Below, one piece after another: positions 10,815 through 19,650 of a DNA stretch of 64,000 bases (the stretch's first letter is position 1; the number at the start of each line of letters is the position of its first letter). The notes below the pieces were generated by a model. The model was not told the origin of the DNA, did not search any database, and saw only the letters and a program-made list of their open reading frames with translations. The DNA is from Schizochytrium sp. CCTCC M209059 (lineage: Eukaryota; Sar; Bigyra; Thraustochytrida; Thraustochytriidae): assembly GCA_000818945.1 (NCBI GenBank), contig KN805404.1, positions 286,097 through 350,096 on the forward strand, read 5' to 3'. The position numbers and the translations under genes are program-made.

Positions 10815-10996
10815 TGTGCGCGGTCCGTAATCACCAAGCGAGTCGCCGCCGGGGTCATCAATGCCGGGCTTTTTGAATTTGTTTTGACCCATTTGCCAAA
10901 ACCTCGTGCCGCAAGCAGAGGCGAAAGCGCCACTTGCAGACGAGACAAGACAGGAGAGGGCAAGGCAAGGCAAGGCAAGGCAAGGCAGGGAAGAGG
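10422..10996. other. Intergenic region
   Basis: Holds GAATGCAT repeats (10466-10500), a (GCAT)n-(GCGT)n block (10765-10815) and a GGCAA run (10957-10986) immediately upstream of SURF1. No gene seen. Confidence 0.65.
10765..10815. repeat. (GCAT)n/(GCGT)n compound tetranucleotide repeat
   Basis: About five GCAT units pass directly into about seven GCGT units. The compound form suggests expansion followed by a spreading A-to-G change. Confidence 0.85.
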
Positions 10997-11728
10997 ATGG
11001 CGACGCGACGCGGCGTGGACTGGCTTGGCCTCGGGCTCTTTGGCAGCCTCGCGGCCGGAACCTTTGGTCTTGGATCGTGGCAGGTGAAGCGCTACTTCTG
11101 GAAAGTTGATCTTGTCGAGGAGCGACGGCGCATGCTTGAACGCGACGCTGTCCCGCTTGCGGAGGCTTCGCGGCCCTATGAGCGCGTGCGCTGCTCAGGC
11201 ACCTTTGACTATGCGCAAAGCATGTTTGTCGGACCTCGAAGTGCACCTGCGCACGGCGTCCAAGGCACTGGCGCGATGCAACCAAGTGGCTGGTACGTGG
11301 TCACCCCGTTCACCGACAAAAACTCGGGCAAACGCGTGCTTGTGAACCGCGGATGGATTCCACGCGACCAGCAACAGCTTGCGCTTCAAGGTCTTGAAAA
11401 AGGCCTCGACGCAGAGACATTTGATGGCGTTCTGGCAAAGGCCGAGGAGGGCGGCACCTTTACGCCAGACAAGCTCAGCAACGAATCTGTCGAGTACTTT
11501 CGCATGGATGTCGAGACCATGCGTGCTCAGCGAGGACTCCCTGAAGATACACCTTTGGTCGAGCGCGTCCAGACGTCGCCTCAAGAGGCAACCATTATGC
11601 CACGACCCAAGGCCCCCGAGGACATGATGGTCTTTCAGGTCCATCCCATGACACACGTTGGATATGCGGCCACCTGGTACGGCCTTAGCGCTGCTGGTCT
11701 CTTTCTTATTCGCAAACGTTTCCTCTGA
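10997..11728 (+). CDS. SURF1: SURF1, cytochrome c oxidase assembly factor
   Basis: A 243-residue SURF1-family protein of the mitochondrial inner membrane, needed for early assembly of cytochrome c oxidase (complex IV). The N-terminal helix runs into GTFGLGSWQVKRYFWK, the hallmark GxxxLGxWQ-x-R segment (residues about 18-34). Middle motifs include VLVNRGWIPRD. The C-terminal helix near THVGYAATWYGLSAAGLFLI matches the family's second membrane span. The ATG at 10997 is chosen because the frame upstream is a low-complexity GGCAA run with no Met. The basic start (MATRRG) is short for a transit peptide, which is usual for SURF1, where the first helix acts in import. Confidence 0.93.
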   Translation: MATRRGVDWLGLGLFGSLAAGTFGLGSWQVKRYFWKVDLVEERRRMLERDAVPLAEASRPYERVRCSGTFDYAQSMFVGPRSAPAHGVQGTGAMQPSGWYVVTPFTDKNSGKRVLVNRGWIPRDQQQLALQGLEKGLDAETFDGVLAKAEEGGTFTPDKLSNESVEYFRMDVETMRAQRGLPEDTPLVERVQTSPQEATIMPRPKAPEDMMVFQVHPMTHVGYAATWYGLSAAGLFLIRKRFL

Positions 11729-12403
11729 TGATTTTAAAAGTAAACTTTTCTCTTGCTTTGTCCGCAACTCCAAACGTTGTAGCCTGAGGTTTAAAAAGGG
11801 AAAAGGGGTTGGCTGTCGACGTCAATCTCTGGCGCGTTTGGTTGCCTGCTCCGCTTGCAGTCAAGTCAATAAAGTCTCTTGCTTCAATGCAGCCCTCACG
11901 AGCAAGGGCAGATTACCTTGATTGCTACTGCCGCGATCGATTCGAGGCTGAACTGCAAGCAACATTTGCCAGAGTCGCACTGTTCCAAGCTCCTCGTCTA
12001 AGTGCACACCTTGTGTCTCCAAATCCGCATCATGTGGGCAGCGTCTTCCCTAGCAGCATCATCGCCCCCCTCAGCTCGCGGTCTGCAGCGTCAGCGACGT
12101 CGCAAGGCCGTCGCGTCCTCTTTGCGTGGTCGCTGCTGCGGCGCCGCTGGCTTGCGCAGCTGCCGTGTAGTATCGTGCCGACGGCAAGCGACCGGGGAGC
12201 TCAAAGGGCGGCACGGGACGGTTTATGTGGTGATGTGTGTCTCGCTCCTCTCTTTCGGGAGCGGAACGGGGCGCGTGGTCCGACCTAGACAGGGGGGGAA
12301 AGGCGTCTAGGCAAACCCAAATCACAAAGAGCAAGGCTAGCGGCCACGGGGAGGAGCGAGACAGCAGCAGCAGCAGCAGCAGCAGGGCGGGAGAGCAGGC
12401 ACG
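11729..12403. other. Intergenic region
   Basis: A 675-bp gap between two plus-strand genes. A CAG tract (12362-12385) lies 20 bp ahead of the next start codon and probably in its leader. No coding sequence is evident. Confidence 0.65.
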
Positions 12404-13219
12404 ATGACGTACCAGACGATCACGGTGGAACGCGACGAGCGCGGCTGGGACGTGGTGACCTTGAACCGGCCCAAGAAGCTGAACGCGGTGAGCCCGCTGG
12501 TGATCACTGAGCTGCTCCAGTACTTTTCGGCGCTCGAGACCGACGAGTTGGTGACCCACGAAAAGGGCGGCCCGTTTCCGCGCGCCATTATCCTCAAGGC
12601 GAATGGACGTGCGTTCTGCGCCGGCCTCGACCTCACCGAGGGCACCGACACGCTCAAGTCGGATGGCACCCACTTTTTCAATGTCCAGCGTCGCCTCGTA
12701 CAGATCGCCATGATCATGCGCCGTATCAAGCAGCCCATCATTTGCCTTGCGCAGGGCTCGGCAGCAGGCTTTGGTCTGGCGCTCACCCTCGCATCAGATG
12801 TGCGTCTCATCACCAAGGACTTTCGCTGCAACGTGGCCATGGCCAAGATTGGTCTCACCGGCGGCGACATTGGCATCTCTTACTTCTTGCCCCGTATTGT
12901 GGGCCCCGGCGTTGCAGGAGAAATGATGATGACGGGCCGCTTCCTTCACGCTGAGCGCGCCTACCAGCTCGGCTTTGCAAACTCCATGCACGACACCTAC
13001 GAGGACATGGTCAAGGCCGGCGAGGCAATGGCGGAGACCATGATCGAGACTATGGCCCCCATGCCGCTCTTCCTCACCAAGGAGGCGCTCAATATTTCGC
13101 TCCAAGCCCCGAGTCTCCATAGCCAGATCGCTCTCGAGGATCGTCAGCAGCTCATGTCGCTCAAAGACCCGGCCTTTCCCATTTACGTACAAAAGGGATT
13201 CAAAAAGAGCAAGATCTAA
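12404..13219 (+). CDS. Enoyl-CoA hydratase/isomerase family protein
   Basis: A 271-residue crotonase-fold protein beginning at the ATG at 12404. The two oxyanion-hole loops are visible: GRAFCAGLDLTEG near residue 66 and AQGSAAGFGLALTLASDVRL near residue 115. The segment after them, GLTGGDIGISYFLPRIVG, has Gly-Asp where classical hydratases place a catalytic Glu, and it resembles the subgroup often annotated in actinobacteria. The substrate and the hydratase-versus-isomerase choice are therefore open. The C-terminus is SKI, a weak PTS1 variant, so a peroxisomal role in fatty-acid oxidation is possible, in line with the peroxisomal isocitrate lyase 10 kb away. There is no N-terminal transit peptide. 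Confidence 0.9.
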   Translation: MTYQTITVERDERGWDVVTLNRPKKLNAVSPLVITELLQYFSALETDELVTHEKGGPFPRAIILKANGRAFCAGLDLTEGTDTLKSDGTHFFNVQRRLVQIAMIMRRIKQPIICLAQGSAAGFGLALTLASDVRLITKDFRCNVAMAKIGLTGGDIGISYFLPRIVGPGVAGEMMMTGRFLHAERAYQLGFANSMHDTYEDMVKAGEAMAETMIETMAPMPLFLTKEALNISLQAPSLHSQIALEDRQQLMSLKDPAFPIYVQKGFKKSKI

Positions 13220-13470
13220 AGATGTCTTGTTTACTTTACCCCCGGTCTGCCTTTTTACCTTTTCTCAGAATGCAATCATAAATTAGAACTTCACATCGTG
13301 TCGTGTGGTGTCGTGTCGTGTCGCTGTCACATTTTTTGTCTTTTCGCAGATTCTGTCGCAGTACCCAAATAGGTCCATGATTTTCCTCTTGTGCTCATAT
13401 TTTAAAAACGAAGGTTTCTTTCAAGGTCTCTGACTCCTTAGGTCAGCGTGATACTCGATGGTGCATAGGA
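13220..13470. repeat. Copy A of an imperfect ~245-bp direct duplication
   Basis: Shares with 13499-13735 the blocks GCAATCATAAAT, a CGTGTCGTGTCGCTGTCACA run, TTTTCGCAGATTCTGTCGC, GGTCCATGATTTT, and a terminal AGGTCAGCG followed by ACTCGATGGTG. It contains the 3' flank of the enoyl-CoA hydratase. Confidence 0.75.
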
Positions 13471-13498
13471 CGAGTCGTCACTGCATTTAAATCGAAGG

Positions 13499-13735
13499 AT
13501 GTCCTGTTCAATCCAATTTTGTTTTACCTTTCCTAAAATATGCAATCATAAATCAAAATTCCACATCGTGTCGTGTCGTGTCGTGTCGTGTCGCTGTCAC
13601 ACTTTTTGCCTTTTCGCAGATTCTGTCGCCGCGCCGGAATGGGTCCACGATTTTTCTCTTGTTCTCTTGTTCAAACGTAGGCCTACTTTCGACGTCTGCG
13701 ACATCTCAGGTCAGCGAGTCACTCGACGATGAGCC
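13499..13735. repeat. Copy B of the ~245-bp direct duplication
   Basis: Second copy, diverged at roughly one base in five by eye. Its right end overlaps the last codons and stop of the minus-strand gene that ends at 13706. The CGTGT pentamer tract is longer here than in copy A. Confidence 0.75.
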
Positions 13736-14950
13736 GTCACTGCTTTCGTCACTACTTTCTTCTTCGCTCTCGGAAACAGTTCGCCGTCTCCTGCTTGTGG
13801 CCCTTTCCTTGCCTCTTGACCTGCTGGACGATGCCTCAATATAATATGCTGGTGCCTTGCCTCGAGTTCGTTCCGATGTCGACGGTTTGACAACGCCAAC
13901 AACCCCTTCGCGCTCAAGCACCTGCAACACAGAGGAAACCTTGCTCGGGCTTCCCAATCTGGTCTTTTGCGCAATTTCCTTGGCCGTGAAGGAACGTCGT
14001 CTCGAGCTCTTGGCATTCGTGAGGTATGAGCTGATCTTACGTCGGAGCATTTCGCGCTCATCATTTGCAGCAACTTGGTCCAAATCTGCAATTGCAGCGT
14101 CCGAGGCGGTGGCTGCGCCGTTATCCTGTGATCTACGCCGGGGAGAACTTGGAACGTGCGCGCTTTTGCCTCCAGTGAGCCTCGCAACGATATTGCGGGT
14201 TGACACACGTTTTTCAGGAAAACGCTGCTCATTTGCAGTTTCATCAAGGTCTTGCTCCGTCGAGTTTTGCGAGGACCGACGACTGACCGTCGTCGGAGCA
14301 GCAGCAGATTCATGTATCGGAAGCGTAGAGTCGGTTGCTGGAAGAGTAGAGTCCGTCGCTTGAAATGGAGAGTCTGTGTGATTCCTTTCGGCGCTGCCTA
14401 CTGCAGTGCTTGCTACAGCTTCGGCTTTTTCTGACGCTATCTCTTCGCCAGTAACATCGTCGACTCCCTCGTCGGCGTTCGCTGCGCTGTCTTGCAAAGT
14501 AACCGTCGCTTTTGCAACATCTTGTGTTGCATTTTCTTTTGCATTTCCTATTGCTGGCTGGGGTTGCGAAAACGAGGATGATGGAGAAGACGAAATAGCC
14601 GCCGAAGAAGAAGAAGATGCTAGTAATGAGACCCTAGGAGCCATGCCTGCAGGGACGTGCGGGCTCAAAAAGTTGCTGGCGGAAAATAGTGCGCTCTGTG
14701 TCTTCTCCATGGCTTCGAGCGCCTCGAGAGCCTTGTCCATGCTCTCTTTGTACTGAACACTCTGCGCACGTAGCTTGTCGAGATGATTTAGAAATGCGAT
14801 TGTCTCTGCCTGTTTCTCCCGTAAAGCTTGCACCGTGGCTGCAAGGCCAGCAAGCGGGGCCGGGGCGCCGAGGAGGTTGGCGCTGGCATCGTCCTCGACA
14901 CGTCGGCGCTTCGTGCCCTCGACTCGAGACGCTGGCGACCCGTTGTGCAT
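13706..14950 (-). CDS. Ser-rich nuclear-type protein with coiled coil and winged-helix-like domain
   Basis: A 414-residue protein from the ATG at 14950. The open frame extends about 77 codons further upstream without an ATG, so a spliced 5' exon is possible; a CTCTGCAG acceptor-like site lies just before the start. After a basic patch (EGTKRRRVEDD, a candidate nuclear signal) comes a coiled coil (about residues 40-95), then a long Ser/Ala/Thr-rich linker. Near residues 305-375 is a helix-turn-helix-like unit (RRKISSYLTNAK, then FTAKEIAQKTRLGSPSKVSSVLQVLEREG) ending in GKAPAYYIE, which recalls winged-helix and Z-alpha folds. The tail is acidic and Ser-rich. A DNA- or RNA-binding regulator is plausible but not proven. 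Confidence 0.7.
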   Translation of the reverse strand: MHNGSPASRVEGTKRRRVEDDASANLLGAPAPLAGLAATVQALREKQAETIAFLNHLDKLRAQSVQYKESMDKALEALEAMEKTQSALFSASNFLSPHVPAGMAPRVSLLASSSSSAAISSSPSSSFSQPQPAIGNAKENATQDVAKATVTLQDSAANADEGVDDVTGEEIASEKAEAVASTAVGSAERNHTDSPFQATDSTLPATDSTLPIHESAAAPTTVSRRSSQNSTEQDLDETANEQRFPEKRVSTRNIVARLTGGKSAHVPSSPRRRSQDNGAATASDAAIADLDQVAANDEREMLRRKISSYLTNAKSSRRRSFTAKEIAQKTRLGSPSKVSSVLQVLEREGVVGVVKPSTSERTRGKAPAYYIEASSSRSRGKERATSRRRRTVSESEEESSDESSDGSSSSDSLT

Positions 14951-15560
14951 TGCGTGAATTTCGCTGCTGCAGAGAGAAGCCGGCTCTCCAGCCAAGCGAT
15001 TCCTCAGCAGCAGCTCGTTGTGTCGCAGGTCCAGGCACGTCGCGTGCCCCAGGGCAGTCTGAGTTAACGATTTAACCAAATCTTGTTCAGCCTCCTTGGT
15101 CTCACGCTCGAAGCTGCGAAGCCGATTCCTGCACCAGCAGAAATGCTCTTGGTGAGGCGTCTGCTGCTGGCAACAGTGCACGCGCGAACGCTAGCGATCC
15201 GACTCGAGCTTCGCTTCTATTCAAATACACGCGTGGTAAGCCTGGCACAGCCAAGAGCGCACTCCATGATCCTCATCTTTGCAGCAGTAGCCGCAGCAGC
15301 AGCAGCAGCAGCAGCAGCCATGACTCGTGACGCCACACGGCAAACTTGGCGCAAGGTTCGCGCCCAAGCGAAAAAGTGCTAGGCCTAAGATTGCGAAACT
15401 ACAGCTAGCAAGCCAGCCAGCCGGCCAGCCAGCCAGCCAGCCGGGCCGAACAGCCGGACGTCACCAGCAAAGAGCACGGGCCAAGGGGCGCGAGACGCAA
15501 GTGGACTTTGGTTCTAGTCCTAGCCAAGCGCTTGACGCAAGGGGGGTGCGCACCCCTGTC
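14951..15560. other. Divergent intergenic region between the nuclear-type protein and eEF2K-like gene
   Basis: Contains an open minus-strand extension (to about 15180), a CAGCAG/GCA tract (15286-15320), a TAGGCCTA palindrome (15380-15387) and a GCCAGCCA repeat (15405-15442). It may hold 5' exons for either neighbour, but no join is convincing. Confidence 0.5.
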
Positions 15561-17711
15561 ATGCGGAGCATGCAAAACGCGAACTCGGGCCTCGCCGCGC
15601 GACGCCACGCGACGCGACGCGACGCCACGCGACGCGGAGACCGAGCGCCGCGGCGAGCCGAGAGAGGCGACGACGACGGGCAGGGCGGGCGCCCGAGCGC
15701 AGACCTCATGGTGCCCGTGAGCGTGGCGCAACGCGGCGCCAGTCTGCTGAAAAGCGCGCTCGGGGGAGGAGCAGCAGCAGCAACAGCAACAGCAACAGGC
15801 GAGCCAGGGACGCTTGGCGAGGTCGCCGCGCCGCCGCCTGGAATGCTGAGGGCTGGCGGCAACTGGCGCAAATTGGCGAGGCAGGGCGCCGACGCGGAGG
15901 ACCCATGGGCAGACATGACCGCCTCGTGCAGCGTCGAGAGGGCCGAGGAGCTCGTGTATGACGTAAAAGACGATGTCTGGGTCACCCACGAGCTGCTCGT
16001 GCGAATCAACACGGACGCCCCCGTGGCCAAGGGACGCATGCGCGAATGCTTTCGCATGAAGAAGATCGGCTTGGCGCCCGGAAGCCCCGGCAGCGGCGGC
16101 AAATTCGTCGGCGAAGTGAAAGCGTGGGCGGACATGTGCAACAAATCAATCTGTGACGTGGTGCGGAATCTTGGCCGTCGCACGGCGTGTCGGGTGCGTA
16201 CCAAGCTCGGCCTCAATGCCGTCAGCTTTCACCACCCAACTATCATTACAGTGGGCGAGCTAATGCAGTGTGTTCGAGCCCAAGGCGCGCGTAGCGTTGC
16301 TCTGGCCTTTGCCGATGAGGGCCACAGTCTGCAAAAGGAAGACCTCGCAAATCTCGAGGCGCTCATTCAGAGTGGTCTGGCTGACGATTCTCGCTGGCAA
16401 CGAACCACCGTCAACTTCATGGCCAAGCGCTACATGGCGGCCAAGGATGACACGCGCAAGGTCTACGAGGATGATGTCATTATGCAGGAGGTATGCAAGT
16501 TGCTGAGTGACCAGTTCAATGCTCATGATCCAGCTCCCCCCAAACGGATCGACATGCTGCACGTGGGCCTCATCCGCCTTATCGATCGGCCTGGTCAGCC
16601 GTTTTTGGGCTATGAATGTTTCTTGCAAGGTCGCTATCACAAGTGGAACACCAACGCCGGCTGGGCGGACACCATGACGGTCCGCCACACGCCACACGCC
16701 TTCAGTTTCGCTTCCTTCCGAGAGACACAGGGCGCGGTAATGGTCGTTGATGTCCAGGGCATCAATGACTTGTACACGGATCCGCAAGTCCATACCCGGG
16801 ATGGCGTTGGCTTTGGCGAGGGCAACCTCGGTGCGCGAGGCATGGCGCTTTTTTTGCGCCAATTTCGCTTTGACCTCAATCCCGTTGTGCAGTACATGGA
16901 GTACACTCCTTTTGCGCTCATGGAGGACGAGCAGGGCGAAGCGTCTGCGGATGAAGTGGAAAGATACCGCTCCGGCAAGGCGTATCTGCGAAGCCAGGCG
17001 TGGTCCAAGCGTCGGCAGCTCTCGCGTCAGTCGTCCTCGTCCTCAGAGGGCCCCAGCATCGAGGAAATCGCCCTCGAGAGGGGCGTCAGCGTGGATGAAG
17101 ACGCGTATGGCGTCCCAGAATTCCTTTTGAACTGCGCAGAAACGCTTGACGTAGGCGAGTGTCCCATCACGCTCCGCGGCAATATTCCTCAAGAGGAGAC
17201 GGCAGAAGCTGCTGTGCATGCTGCGCTCGCAAAGCTGTACGACGAGTGTGACGAGCGCGTCGTGTGCGAGGGCGTCAATCCAGAGGAGTGTTCCCGCTTT
17301 CACAAGTGGATGGCCGCCTTAGGTGGCTCGCAGCAAGCCATGATCACCTGCGCGGAAGATCCGAGGACGAGTGCATCGAGCGTTATGAACTGGTATCATG
17401 TCGCTGCCCTTGCTGGTTCGCGTCCTGCGTGCTTGGCTGCTCTGGATCGCGTGCCGTCGGATGACTACATTCTTGCTATATTTTACACTCAGCGCGCACT
17501 TGATATTGACGATGGCAAGACGGATGCAGAGCGCAAGGTGCAGCTCGAGCCCACCTCTTTTGACCTTCACGGCCGTCTCGGAGCTGCTTTTCGGGCACTT
17601 GGGGAGATTGATACTTCTCAGATGCATTATCAGACCGCGGCTGACCTTGCTTTGGAAGCTTGCGAGTTCAAGCGGCACGAGCACTATCTTGCGGCTCTTG
17701 ATGAGTCGTAA
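15561..17711 (+). CDS. eEF2-kinase-like alpha-kinase
   Basis: A 716-residue protein from the ATG at 15561 (next Met at 15570). In eukaryotes eEF2K phosphorylates elongation factor 2 and slows translation under Ca2+/calmodulin and energy control. A calmodulin-binding-like stretch is seen near residues 95-120 (NWRKLARQ, then DPWADM), followed by the start of the atypical kinase fold (GRMRECFRMKK). Catalytic segments are MVVDVQGINDLYTDPQVHT (D397) and GEGNLGARGMALF (from about 419). The C-terminus (about 610-716) has Sel1/TPR-like helices as in eEF2K. Oddly, the His-x-Cys-x3-Cys zinc site that normally follows GMALF is absent (RQFRFDLNPVV instead). The upstream frame is open but repetitive and lacks Met. 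Confidence 0.88.
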   Translation: MRSMQNANSGLAARRHATRRDATRRGDRAPRRAERGDDDGQGGRPSADLMVPVSVAQRGASLLKSALGGGAAAATATATGEPGTLGEVAAPPPGMLRAGGNWRKLARQGADAEDPWADMTASCSVERAEELVYDVKDDVWVTHELLVRINTDAPVAKGRMRECFRMKKIGLAPGSPGSGGKFVGEVKAWADMCNKSICDVVRNLGRRTACRVRTKLGLNAVSFHHPTIITVGELMQCVRAQGARSVALAFADEGHSLQKEDLANLEALIQSGLADDSRWQRTTVNFMAKRYMAAKDDTRKVYEDDVIMQEVCKLLSDQFNAHDPAPPKRIDMLHVGLIRLIDRPGQPFLGYECFLQGRYHKWNTNAGWADTMTVRHTPHAFSFASFRETQGAVMVVDVQGINDLYTDPQVHTRDGVGFGEGNLGARGMALFLRQFRFDLNPVVQYMEYTPFALMEDEQGEASADEVERYRSGKAYLRSQAWSKRRQLSRQSSSSSEGPSIEEIALERGVSVDEDAYGVPEFLLNCAETLDVGECPITLRGNIPQEETAEAAVHAALAKLYDECDERVVCEGVNPEECSRFHKWMAALGGSQQAMITCAEDPRTSASSVMNWYHVAALAGSRPACLAALDRVPSDDYILAIFYTQRALDIDDGKTDAERKVQLEPTSFDLHGRLGAAFRALGEIDTSQMHYQTAADLALEACEFKRHEHYLAALDES

Positions 17712-17781
17712 AGTTTGTGTTATGGCCATGGCCTTAAAACACACAAAACCTACTGTTGTTGCTCGTTTTCAGAAATTTATT

Positions 17782-17815
<34 letters not shown>

Positions 17816-18132
17816 ATGATGTGCAATTGCGCTCCAGTCTGTTTGGCAAAGGTTTTTTTTTGGACGCTCTCGATGAGTCATCCTCTTCTTTACGTCGTTG
17901 GTCGTTCTCTTTTGGGGGGGGGGCGCGTTGCGCTGGCGGTCACTGTGGCACTGACACAGCTTCAGAATTTCTCTCACAACTTAAAGCCAACCTCGAACCA
18001 AAACCGTTTGACGAAGTGGGCGTCGCGGTGCGTCTGGGCGCTGACGTGGTGAGGCGCGCAAGGTCACCAAGAAAAGGAGGGAGGGAGCGAGCGCGCAAGA
18101 GGAGTTGCTGCGCGTCGCAGCAAAGCGCGACC
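17712..18132. other. Intergenic region with CT tract
   Basis: A 420-bp gap between eEF2K-like and TTLL1 genes with a (CT)n run at 17776-17808 and a G8 run near 17915. The TTLL1 reading frame stays open through it, but an upstream start would overlap the kinase gene and add no conserved sequence. Confidence 0.6.
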
Positions 18133-19458
18133 ATGACGGGCGAGACAGGGGACGTTGCGCCGGCGCGCGTTATCAGGTGGAAGATGGACTTTGACAAACA
18201 GTGCTTGCTGGGCTGCTTTGACAGAAGAGGCTGGGAACGCTGCTCGGACGCGAGCGACCAGGACTGGCATGTATACTGGGCCAATGTGGGCACGGTGAAG
18301 CAGCTCTTTAGCCCAGACTGCGTGTATCGACTCCGCGACGGCCAACTCATTAATCACTTTCCAAATCACTACGAACTCACGCGCAAGGACCTGCTCGTAA
18401 AGAACATTAAGCGGTACCGAAAGGAGCTGCTCGCGCTTCAGCAGCAACAACAGCAACAACGACCACGGTCTTCGGCACCAGCTGGGCCCCAACGTGGCAC
18501 TCACTGGCAAACGGTTGCTGACGCGGACGTAAATCCCGGTGCTCTTGCCCACGTGCCTTGCAACTTTTTGCCACCAACGTACGTGCTCCCTGTGGACTAT
18601 TCCTTGTTTCTCGAAGAATTTCGGCGGAACCCCAATAGCGTATGGATCATGAAACCGACTTCGAAGGCGCGGGGAGTGGGCATTTTTCTCGTCACCAAGC
18701 TACACCAGATCAAGAAATGGGCTTCCAAGGGAAATGGTCAAGACGTTTACGTCATTTCTAAGTACATTGAGCGTCCTCTGCTGATTGGAGGTCGCAAGTT
18801 CGATCTTCGCATGTATGTTCTCGTCACCTCGTATCGGCCGCTCAAGGCATTCTTGTACCAGGATGGTTTTGCTCGGTTTTGCAACGAAAAGTATTCGGGC
18901 AGCGCTGCCGATCGTGACAATCACTACATGCACCTCACCAACGTTGCCGTGCAAAAACACAATGAAGACTACAATGAAAACCATGGCGGAAAATGGAGTT
19001 TGGCCAACCTGCGACTCTATCTCCAGGCAATGTACGGCGCCGACGCCACAGCGCGTCTGTTCGAGGAGCTCGAGAGCGTCATTCTCGTATCAATTAAAGC
19101 TGTGCAGAATGTGATTATGAACGAGCGGCACTGCTTTGAATGCTATGGATATGACTTGCTCATTGATGAGAATCTCAAGGTGTGGCTCATCGAGGTGAAT
19201 GCGTCGCCTGCTCTCACCGCCACCACCAAGAGCGATCGATCGCTCAAACACTCGCTCGTGCACAACATTTTCAATATTCTCTTGCCTGAGGATCTTCCTG
19301 AGAACCCCAAGGAGCGTGAACAGCGCATGCAAGAGATTATTGCATCGTCAAACTTTGTCACGCTCTGCAATGAAGAGTCGTCGGCCACCGCTTCGAGTTC
19401 GCTGACGTCGTCGTCATCCTCGGTTCCAGCAAGACGCGTTACAGGCACATGGCGCTGA
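18133..19458 (+). CDS. TTLL1: TTLL1-type tubulin polyglutamylase
   Basis: A 441-residue tubulin-tyrosine-ligase-like protein of the ATP-grasp fold. It adds glutamate side chains to tubulin tails and in animals is the catalytic subunit of the axonemal polyglutamylase complex. The N-terminus has the TTLL1-like WKMDFDKQCLL / RRGWERCSD pattern and the very conserved INHFPNHYELTRKDLLVKNI (about residues 77-96). ATP-grasp motifs follow: WIMKPTSKARGVGIF, YVISKYIERPLLI, GRKFDLRMYVLVTS, the HLTNVAVQK loop, and the metal-binding VWLIEVNASPAL near 350. A short poly-Gln run sits around residue 108. The ATG at 18133 gives a family-length protein. Its presence implies cilia or flagella at some life stage. 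Confidence 0.95.
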   Translation: MTGETGDVAPARVIRWKMDFDKQCLLGCFDRRGWERCSDASDQDWHVYWANVGTVKQLFSPDCVYRLRDGQLINHFPNHYELTRKDLLVKNIKRYRKELLALQQQQQQQRPRSSAPAGPQRGTHWQTVADADVNPGALAHVPCNFLPPTYVLPVDYSLFLEEFRRNPNSVWIMKPTSKARGVGIFLVTKLHQIKKWASKGNGQDVYVISKYIERPLLIGGRKFDLRMYVLVTSYRPLKAFLYQDGFARFCNEKYSGSAADRDNHYMHLTNVAVQKHNEDYNENHGGKWSLANLRLYLQAMYGADATARLFEELESVILVSIKAVQNVIMNERHCFECYGYDLLIDENLKVWLIEVNASPALTATTKSDRSLKHSLVHNIFNILLPEDLPENPKEREQRMQEIIASSNFVTLCNEESSATASSSLTSSSSSVPARRVTGTWR

Positions 19459-19650
19459 CTTATTTGTCTGTCTTGATTTGTCTATGTGTACATTCCTATT
19501 TGATATGTTTTGATTTTCGAAAAAAAAAAATGGTTTCTTCGACACGAAGGCGGTCGGTGCGCTGGGTGGGGCCAGGGTAAGCAAGACTCTTTCTTTTGAG
19601 GGGAGGGAGGGAGGAAGTAAAAAGAAACACCAACTCTTTCTGTTCACTTT

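Noticed and set aside
17398..18132. N-terminal extension of TTLL1 into the eEF2K gene
   Set aside because: It would overlap the kinase coding sequence and adds no conserved residues; the ATG at 18133 gives the family length.
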